Source: Candidatus Falkowiibacteriota bacterium
GTDB lineage: Bacteria; Patescibacteriota; Patescibacteriia; CAIXNZ01; JADLGS01
NCBI GenBank assembly: GCA_020849205.1
Contig: JADLGS010000086.1
Span: 1 to 11,183 of the forward strand
DNA length: 11,183 nt
Direction of reading: 5' to 3'
Position 1 is the first letter of the stretch; every line of letters begins with the position of its first letter. Of this stretch, positions 6,458-11,183 are shown in pieces. Both the position numbers and the translations under genes were made by a program. Below the pieces are notes generated by a model. It searched no databases, was not told where the DNA came from, and saw only the letters and a list, made by a program, of their open reading frames with translations.

Positions 6458-7563
6458 AGGTGTGATCTCAAAACATCAAGTGTTTCTTGTGCAGATTTTT
6501 GCCAAGAAAAACGTGATGCATTATTCTTTCCTGCTTGTTGTAGTGTAGCGTACCAAGCGCTATCTTCCAAGAGACGAGCAAGCGCATGATTAATTTGAGA
6601 TTGTTGATATGGATGCACGAGCACGGCGCTGCCATTCGTAATTTCTCCAAGCGATGAGGTTGCGCTTGTGATTACTGGCACGCCTTGTGATTGAGCTTCA
6701 AGCACCGGAAGACCAAATCCTTCGTAAAAACTTGGCCACAAAAAAACCTTCGCTTGCGCGTACAGCCCCGCTTTATCTTCTTTTGGAATGTAGCCAAGAT
6801 ACTGCACAGGAGTCGTTGATTGTTTCATTGCTTTGAGAATTGAGCGGTACTTCCAGCCAAGTTTACCAGCGATCACAAGCGGCATGTTTACAAATTGAGC
6901 GGCGCGAATAACGCTCTCGATATTTTTACGAGGTTCAAGTGTTCCAACAAATAAAATAAATTCATTAGGGAGATTGTATTTTGTTTTTACGCGAGAAATT
7001 TCTGTTGGAGATGCGGGTGTTGTGAGCGTTGTGTCGACTCCTTCGTGTACAACAGAAATTTTTACTGGATCGATTCCAAGGATTTCAACGCAATCTTGTT
7101 TTGTTGCGTTTGAAACCGCGATAAGGTGATCAGCACTTTTGAGTAGTTGTTGCGCTTTGCACAGAGTAGTCCAAATTCTTGATTTATATGAAAAAAATTC
7201 GGGAAATCGGAGATACGATACATCGTGTACTGTGACAACTAATTTTTTGTTGCGTAGCGGTGACCAAAAATTGATATCGGGCATCCACACGACGTCACAA
7301 CCGATAAATGCTGCGTCAAAAAGTTGTGAGGTTGTGGTGGTGAGACGTGCGTTAAGAATTTTGTTGGGAGTGGTGCCAATAGTGAGTGGTATTTTGTTCA
7401 CTAAATCAGCAGGAAGTTGAGCATGTTTGCGCTGGTTATACCATCCTTGTAGCGTTACGTCGTGGAGTGATTGCAACATGCGGACCATATTTAAAACGTA
7501 CTCAGGAATACCAGAGTAATGAGTCGTTAAAAGGGATCGTAAATCAATTCCAATTTTTTTCAT
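6454..7563 (-). CDS. GT4-family glycosyltransferase (second of three)
   Basis: The protein has 369 residues when started at MKKIGIDLRS. The frame is open 43 codons further upstream, but that stretch lies inside the preceding gene and lacks family similarity, whereas the chosen start matches the GT4 N-terminus and gives a 20-base overlap. The N-domain has a YSGIPEYVLN glycine loop (16-25) and VTVHDVSYL (110-118). The C-domain has FVGTLEPRKN (205-214) and the E-x7-E motif EGFGLPVLE (281-289). It is a retaining glycosyltransferase that probably uses a nucleotide-sugar donor. It resembles the third enzyme most closely, so the two may stem from an old duplication. No ribosome binding site is visible, which fits coupling to the gene before it. 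Sugar specificity is unknown. Confidence 0.92.
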   Translation of the reverse strand: MKKIGIDLRSLLTTHYSGIPEYVLNMVRMLQSLHDVTLQGWYNQRKHAQLPADLVNKIPLTIGTTPNKILNARLTTTTSQLFDAAFIGCDVVWMPDINFWSPLRNKKLVVTVHDVSYLRFPEFFSYKSRIWTTLCKAQQLLKSADHLIAVSNATKQDCVEILGIDPVKISVVHEGVDTTLTTPASPTEISRVKTKYNLPNEFILFVGTLEPRKNIESVIRAAQFVNMPLVIAGKLGWKYRSILKAMKQSTTPVQYLGYIPKEDKAGLYAQAKVFLWPSFYEGFGLPVLEAQSQGVPVITSATSSLGEITNGSAVLVHPYQQSQINHALARLLEDSAWYATLQQAGKNNASRFSWQKSAQETLDVLRSHL

Positions 7564-8659
7564 GCAATTGTGTAAGCGTTTGAAGTGTTGTTTGCCACGT
7601 TTCAAAAAATTTTTCGGTAGAGTAGCGTTGTGCCGCATCTTTAAGGGCCTGTGGTTGATAGCGCTTGTCATCAAACGACAAGATAACGTCAACGAGCGAC
7701 TCCCAATTTTGATATTTCATGAATTCTCCTGTTACACCGGGCGTGACGATTTCGCGCGCGCCACCTTTGCCATAGGCAATAACTGGCGTTCCGGCTGCGA
7801 GCGCTTCAACGGCAGTAATGCCAAAGTCTTCGACTTGCGGATTGATGAAGGCGCGCGCTTTTGAAACAACTTCTCGTTTTTGCTCTTCGTTCAGATGACC
7901 CAAAAATTCGATTGTTGGTCCCGCCAATTTTTTTAATTCTTGTTCTTGCTCGCCTGTGCCAATGATTTTGAGTGGGAGTTTGAGGCGATTAAACGCTTGG
8001 ATTGCTAAATCAAATTTTTTGTAGGGGCGAAGTCGTCCTACCATAACAAAATAGTTTTCTTTTTTTGATGCGTTGGTGTAGTTGTGCACGTCAACTGGCG
8101 GATACACTACATGCGCGTCTTGATGATAATAATTTTTGATGCGATCGGCGACGCACTGCGAGTTGGCGATGTAGTGATCCACTCGTTGTGACGCGAGTTG
8201 ATCCCATGATCGTAGTTTTGAAAGGTAGTGCGTGAGCATTGCCTTGATGAACGTTGGTACGCGCAAGCTTTTAACGTACTCAGCTGAATCAGTCCAGAGA
8301 TAACGTGTTGGTGTGTGGCAATAACAAATATGCAACGTTTCTGGTCCCGTGATTACGCCTTTGATGAGCGCTGAAGACGAAGAGATGACGAGGTCATAGC
8401 CGGTGAGATCAAGAGCTTCGACTGCGCTTGGCATAAAAGGGAGATACCATTTAAACAATGTTTTGGCGAAGGGGAGTTTTTGAATAAAGCTTGGCACAAC
8501 TTTTTTGTCTTCAAAACCACCAAGACGTTCTTTGTCATACAAAAGCGTGTAGATTGGCGCCTGCGGAAACAGGTGTGTAAGCGCTAATAATACGCGTTCC
8601 GCGCCACCAGCTTGGTTTAATTGGTCGTGGACGAGAGCCACTTTGAGGTCGGTTTTCAT
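7544..8659 (-). CDS. GT4-family glycosyltransferase (first of three; WbaZ-like mannosyltransferase type)
   Basis: The 371-residue GT-B enzyme opens with VALVHDQLNQAGGAERVL (residues 7-24), the GGAERV acceptor-side loop of the WbaZ-like branch. YCHTPTRYLW (113-122) is a second hallmark of that branch. GRLRPYKKFD (208-217) carries the basic donor-phosphate contacts. EDFGITAVE (277-285) is the E-x7-E motif, followed by EALAAGTPVIAYGKGGAREIV. WbaZ-like enzymes often transfer mannose from GDP-mannose, but the substrate here is only a guess. It is the first gene after the hairpin region and may have its own leaderless promoter. It overlaps the next glycosyltransferase by 20 bases. Confidence 0.92.
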   Translation of the reverse strand: MKTDLKVALVHDQLNQAGGAERVLLALTHLFPQAPIYTLLYDKERLGGFEDKKVVPSFIQKLPFAKTLFKWYLPFMPSAVEALDLTGYDLVISSSSALIKGVITGPETLHICYCHTPTRYLWTDSAEYVKSLRVPTFIKAMLTHYLSKLRSWDQLASQRVDHYIANSQCVADRIKNYYHQDAHVVYPPVDVHNYTNASKKENYFVMVGRLRPYKKFDLAIQAFNRLKLPLKIIGTGEQEQELKKLAGPTIEFLGHLNEEQKREVVSKARAFINPQVEDFGITAVEALAAGTPVIAYGKGGAREIVTPGVTGEFMKYQNWESLVDVILSFDDKRYQPQALKDAAQRYSTEKFFETWQTTLQTLTQLHEKNWN

Positions 8660-8665
8660 GACTCT

Positions 8666-8694
8666 ATGTTACTAGGAAATGAACAATAAATCAA
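8666..8694 (-). promoter_or_regulatory. Possible promoter for the glycosyltransferase block (leaderless type)
   Basis: Read on the - strand, TTGATT (8694-8689) is followed after 17 bases by TAACAT (8671-8666), and the ATG lies six bases further on. Each hexamer matches four of six consensus positions. A start 6-8 bases after the -10 would coincide with the ATG, giving an mRNA without a leader. This is moderate evidence, strengthened by the same layout upstream of the sugar transferase. Confidence 0.4.
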
Positions 8695-8696
8695 TG

Positions 8697-8749
8697 AATC
8701 ATGTAATCAAAAATACACGACTTCATTCGTGTATTTTTGATTTATGATT
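8697..8749. terminator. Long hairpin after the sugar transferase (terminator or attenuator)
   Basis: A perfect 16-bp stem (8705-8720 with 8727-8742) has a 6-base loop and contains five consecutive A/T pairs. It extends outward through AATCAT/ATGATT (8697-8702, 8744-8749). It begins immediately after the sugar transferase stop codon. A separate U-tract is lacking in either direction, so partial termination or protection of the mRNA 3' end is as likely as full termination. Confidence 0.7.
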
Positions 8750-10176
8750 TATTCAGTCTTTCTACTTTTGAGTACAGCAAAAGGAGTTTTGAGGAGGATT
8801 TGAATATCAAGCCACAGTGACCAGTTTTCGATGTAGTAGATATCAAGGCGGGCTTCGTCTTCAAAGGAAAGATCACTTCTGCCGGAGACTTGCGCCATAC
8901 CTGTTACACCTGGCTTGATAGTAAGAAGTCGCTTGTGGTGCATTTGATAGAGCGCTACTTCTCGTGGTTGGTGAGGGCGTGGGCCAACGAGACTCATGTC
9001 GCCAAAGAGCACATTAAAGAGTTGTGGTAACTCATCGATACTCCAGCGACGAATGAATTTTCCTACCGGAGTAATGCGTGGGTCGTTGGTAATTTTGTAG
9101 AGTGGTCCGCTTCTTGTATTCTGTGTTTTCTTTAATTCCTCTTCGACTTTGAGCGCGGCTTGTGTGTTTGCAAATTGTTTACCTACTGAAAATTGTGAAT
9201 ACATCGATCGAAATTTGAAGGTATCAAAGAACTCACCTTTTTGACCAACGCGCTCGTTTTTGTAGATAACAGGACCAATTGAGGTGAGTCGCACCGCAAG
9301 AGCCGCGATGATGAGGAGAGGTGAGGTGAGAATGATGAGCGCGAGTGACGCAATTACATCAAAAATTCTTTTTACAATTCGGCCCCAGCCTTCAAGATTT
9401 GTCTTTTTGATTTCAATAAGCGGTAAGCCTGCAATTGCTTCGATGCTTGTATTTGACGCCGCGGCATTAAAGAGGTCGGCTGCATAACGAAAACCAAGAT
9501 GAAGCTCTTCCGTGATTTCAAGTATTCCAAGCATTTGTTCGCGTGAAATGTGAGCGTCGCCAACTACCACCTCATCAATATCGTATTTTTTCTTTAATTT
9601 AATGATGATGTCGCGTGTTTCATCTGAAAGTTGAGGAATGTGTTTTACGATCACGAAACCATGTTTTGGATGAGTGTTGATAGCTGACAACAATGCCATT
9701 GTAGGGGCATCTTGTCCAATCAAGATGATGTTTGTAGCGCCGATTCCACGAAGCAAAAACGCGCGTTGAATCGCAAGAACGATGATTCTACCAACAAATA
9801 CATAGGCAATCGCAAGCGCCCATGCCATGAGAATAATGAATCGAGAAGAAAAGAGTTCGCGTTGCAAAAAGATGGCAAAAACAATAACGAGTAGTCCAAT
9901 ACTACATCCCATAAAAATTTTACCAAGTTCCTTGCTTAATGTGCGTGTGCTTTTGGTCGTGTAGAGTCCATTAAAAACAAAAAGTATTTGCCAAATAATT
10001 GCGGCAATAATGACGTATGATATGTAGTCTGCAAAAGAGAGTGCGTAAATTACAGGACGGATTTCTGTGACGAATGAATCAATACGAAACCGATACGCGG
10101 CAATTCCAGCAAGAAGAAGCATGAGAAAATCGACTGGAACGAGGAGCGCTGTAAACAAGAGTTGAGTCTTTTTCAT
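8749..10176 (-). CDS. Polyprenyl-phosphate sugar-1-phosphate transferase (WbaP/WcaJ-like)
   Basis: The 475-residue enzyme starts lipid-linked glycan synthesis by joining a hexose-1-phosphate from a nucleotide sugar to undecaprenyl phosphate at the inner membrane face. Four hydrophobic segments (about 5-28, 50-70, 86-104, 112-137) and a Rossmann-like CoA-binding-type domain (about 146-250) precede the catalytic bacterial sugar transferase domain. That domain has KRIFDV plus a membrane or re-entrant helix (269-297), ERVG (308-311), FKFRSM (320-325), SIDELPQL with the catalytic Asp-Glu pair (381-382), GDMSLVGPRP (392-401) and KPGVTGMAQVSGR (421-433). All expected motifs are present. It is the promoter-proximal gene of the cluster and is followed by a hairpin. 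Which sugar it loads (glucose, galactose or other) cannot be told from the sequence. Confidence 0.95.
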   Translation of the reverse strand: MKKTQLLFTALLVPVDFLMLLLAGIAAYRFRIDSFVTEIRPVIYALSFADYISYVIIAAIIWQILFVFNGLYTTKSTRTLSKELGKIFMGCSIGLLVIVFAIFLQRELFSSRFIILMAWALAIAYVFVGRIIVLAIQRAFLLRGIGATNIILIGQDAPTMALLSAINTHPKHGFVIVKHIPQLSDETRDIIIKLKKKYDIDEVVVGDAHISREQMLGILEITEELHLGFRYAADLFNAAASNTSIEAIAGLPLIEIKKTNLEGWGRIVKRIFDVIASLALIILTSPLLIIAALAVRLTSIGPVIYKNERVGQKGEFFDTFKFRSMYSQFSVGKQFANTQAALKVEEELKKTQNTRSGPLYKITNDPRITPVGKFIRRWSIDELPQLFNVLFGDMSLVGPRPHQPREVALYQMHHKRLLTIKPGVTGMAQVSGRSDLSFEDEARLDIYYIENWSLWLDIQILLKTPFAVLKSRKTE

Positions 10177-10183
10177 ATGCGTA

Positions 10184-10189
10184 AGTATA
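10184..10189 (-). promoter_or_regulatory. Extended -10 promoter of the sugar transferase (leaderless type)
   Basis: On the - strand TGGTATACT presents an extended -10 (TGn plus TATACT, 10189-10184). The ATG begins seven bases after it, so the predicted start coincides with the start codon, and no ribosome binding site is visible. No good -35 lies 17 bases upstream, which is usual for extended -10 promoters. Confidence 0.55.
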
Positions 10190-10222
10190 CCACATCAAAA
10201 AATTATGGAATATATGAATTAC

Positions 10223-10347
10223 AAATTCTAAACTCTAAAAGTCTAAATTCTAAACAAAAGACTTAACACTAAATTCTAACTCTAATGTAGGGTTAGAGTT
10301 TAGATTTTAGAGTTGATTTAGATTTTAGAGCCTAGAATTTAGATTTT
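10223..10347. repeat. AT-rich repeat array in both orientations
   Basis: Units of 12-14 bases such as CTAAATTCTAAA and CTCTAAAATCTAAA occupy the left half (10223-10285). Their reverse complements (TTAGAGTTTAG, TTTTAGAGTTGATTTAG, AGAATTTAGATT) fill the right half. At the centre CTAACTCTAA and TTAGAGTTTAG can pair around TGTAGGG. Together the halves can form one long imperfect hairpin. The array fills the gap between the 3' end of rnpB and the sugar transferase promoter; a plausible role is terminating rnpB. I see no coding frame in it. Confidence 0.85.
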
Positions 10348-10354
10348 TTCTACG

Positions 10355-10848
10355 TTATTATCTTACATCTTCCATAAGTTATAAGCCGGATTCTGTGATC
10401 TCTTTTTGAAGAGACGCTCATCATCTATCTAGGCTTGTAATTACTTACAAGCTCAAGCGAGGTACTGTTACTCACTTGCGTGAGTTTCCTCTTGCACCCG
10501 GTAGAGTTTGCCGCGTCCTCATATTGCTATGAGTTGAGAAGAGAAGCATTTGCTTCAAGCATAGTCCGTTAAGGAGTCTGCTTACATAGTGATGTTAACA
10601 CAAACACACCTCTTCACTTTTCACCTTTACCCCTCGACTCGTAGGCTTGCGCCGTACTCGCTCGGGGTTGTATTGTCTCTGTGGCACTGGTCCTCACCAA
10701 ACATTGCTGTGGGGTGGGTGGACGTTATCCATTACCGCTTTTGGGTTATGCGCACATGCGCACAACTTTTGGAGTCCGGACTTTCCTTACCATTCCTGTA
10801 AACAGGTTTGGCACGACGAGCAACTTATGAAAGATGTAAAATAACAAG
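10355..10848 (-). ncRNA. rnpB: RNase P RNA (catalytic subunit)
   Basis: This RNA cuts 5' leaders from tRNA precursors together with the RnpA protein. On the - strand the 5' part has GGAAAGTCCGGACTCC (near 10767-10752), the conserved CR-I/P4 half. The 3' part has CACAGAATCCGGCTTAT (near 10398-10382), the matching CR-V/P4 half and universal end. Between them are CAGTGCCACAGAGACAATAC and GGGTAAAGGTGAAAAG, both family-typical. The ends pair as P1: 10822-10847 with 10355-10380, 26 bp including three G-U pairs, longer than I would expect. The outer part may be trimmed. Six-frame reading frames within it are spurious. Its promoter lies just upstream and the repeat array just downstream. Confidence 0.95.
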
Positions 10849-10855
10849 TGGGTCT

Positions 10856-10884
10856 ACTTTACCATAAAAATCGATGTTCGTCAA
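10856..10884 (-). promoter_or_regulatory. Promoter of rnpB
   Basis: On the - strand TTGACG (10884-10879) is followed after 17 bases by TAAAGT (10861-10856). The expected start, about seven bases downstream near 10849, agrees within two bases with the 5' end implied by the P1 helix at 10847. The agreement of two independent signals supports both. Confidence 0.7.
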
Positions 10885-10892
10885 TGTGTACA

Positions 10893-10926
10893 GTACCTAG
10901 GACTTATGATACATTCTGCCTAGTAC
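10893..10926. promoter_or_regulatory. Inverted repeat around a -10-like hexamer (possible operator)
   Basis: GTACCTAGG (10893-10901) and CCTAGTAC (10919-10926) are complementary apart from one bulged C and flank TATGAT (10905-10910) on the + strand. The alternative pair TGTACA (10887-10892) and TACATT (10910-10915), with a 17-base spacer, is also possible for the gene at 10951. A repressor site is inferred from geometry alone. Confidence 0.35.
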
Positions 10927-10950
10927 ATTGCACCTTTTTAGGAGTGAAAC

Positions 10951-11055
10951 ATGCGGCACAAAAAAGCATTAATTGTATCGATATCAACGCCAACTTTACT
11001 CAATTCTGGCGTCATTGACGCAACATTTCTTTCAACTTTATTTAAAGAATTCGAG
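10951..11055 (+). pseudogene. 5' fragment of an unrecognised gene, apparently broken by an IS30-type element
   Basis: ATG at 10951 is preceded by AGGAG (10940-10944) with a 6-base spacing, the clearest ribosome binding site in the window. It opens a frame of about 35 codons beginning MRHKKALIVSISTPTLLN. This N-terminus (basic, then a hydrophobic beta-strand) looks like that of a cytosolic enzyme or Rossmann-like protein, but I cannot name the family. After roughly position 11055 the same frame continues without a stop to the window edge, but there it runs antisense to the transposase reading frame. Those codons are therefore probably not native. The exact junction is uncertain by several bases. 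If the sequence after position 11055 were host DNA, this would be an intact gene truncated only by the window. Confidence 0.5.
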
Positions 11056-11183
11056 TGGTACATTCAACTCTCAAGTGCAACACTTTTATTAAAAACCTCT
11101 AAAGGAGTTTTCCAGCCAAGTCTTTTACGCGGTCTGGTATTGAGCGCATATTCAACAGCTGAAATCTCTTCTTTTGTGACATC
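11056..11183 (-). mobile_element. End of an IS30-family insertion sequence (cut by the window edge)
   Basis: The terminal part of an insertion sequence, recognised from the transposase C-terminus it encodes. The outer end should lie between about 11050 and 11063, near GGTACATTCAACTCTC, because IS30-type elements end shortly after the transposase stop. The terminal inverted repeat cannot be confirmed because the other end is outside the window. Confidence 0.7.
11064..11183 (-). CDS. IS30-family transposase, C-terminal 39 residues (partial)
   Basis: The frame enters from the window edge and ends at TGA (11066-11064). It contains VEYALNTRPRKRLGWKTP followed by LEVF, the strongly conserved C-terminal signature of IS30-family DDE transposases (usual form LN-x-RPRK-x-L-x-WKTP-x-E-x-F). 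The glutamate of the catalytic DDE triad lies upstream, outside the window. The N-terminal part and the element's promoter are not visible, so whether it is intact is unknown. Confidence 0.92.
   Translation of the reverse strand, partial: DVTKEEISAVEYALNTRPRKRLGWKTPLEVFNKSVALES

Noticed and set aside
7564..7692. Upstream start lengthening the second glycosyltransferase by 43 residues
   Set aside because: The extra part lies wholly within the preceding gene and has no GT4 similarity, while MKKIGIDLRS is the normal N-terminus.
10589..10844. Two + strand open frames of 65-70 codons
   Set aside because: They lie antisense to the conserved body of RNase P RNA.

Overview
The window looks like part of a Candidate Phyla Radiation (Patescibacteria) chromosome, probably a Parcubacteria-type lineage. 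The reasons are a DUF4012 protein next to GT4 glycosyltransferases, very compact genes that overlap by 4 to 37 bases, almost no Shine-Dalgarno sequences, and promoters placed so close to the ATG that mRNAs would be leaderless. TGA is a stop codon in several genes, which argues against the TGA=Gly lineages (Gracilibacteria, Absconditabacteria). The lineage is inferred; no taxonomic marker protein is present.

Positions 1-1014 (+ strand) hold no convincing protein gene. Instead there is the 3' end of an upstream transcript (A-rich repeat, hairpin, terminator) followed by two complete transcription units. Each has a near-consensus promoter (TTGACA, 17-base spacer, TATTAT or TATATT), a richly self-complementary body of about 440 or 290 nt, and an intrinsic terminator. 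The two RNAs share a 5' motif at the same distance from the predicted start and a 3' hairpin with a GUGAGA loop. The first RNA and the upstream transcript share a near-identical terminator. I read this as a tandem array of related structured non-coding RNAs that I do not recognise, and it is the best candidate for something undescribed.

Positions 1015-10176 (- strand) carry six genes for surface glycan assembly. They are read in the order polyprenyl-phosphate sugar-1-phosphate transferase, three GT4 glycosyltransferases, a DUF4012 membrane protein, and a membrane-anchored DUF11-repeat protein. The last five overlap head to tail, so translation is probably coupled. The first gene is separated from them by a strong hairpin and a second possible promoter. 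The expected pathway is loading of a first sugar onto undecaprenyl phosphate, extension by the three GT4 enzymes, and hand-over to envelope proteins. No flippase, polymerase or ligase lies in the window. Inside the DUF4012 gene are two copies of a perfect 24-base palindrome, exactly in frame, flanking a G-quadruplex-type motif.

Positions 10177-10354 contain the leaderless-type promoter of the sugar transferase and an AT-rich array of 12-14-base repeats in both orientations. RNase P RNA (rnpB, - strand) follows at about 10355-10848, with a 26-bp P1 helix and a promoter whose predicted start agrees with the folded 5' end. Divergent from it, on the + strand, a gene with the best ribosome binding site in the window starts at 10951. 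After about 35 codons it runs into the 3' end of an IS30-family transposase (- strand, cut by the window edge), so it appears to be broken by an insertion sequence.
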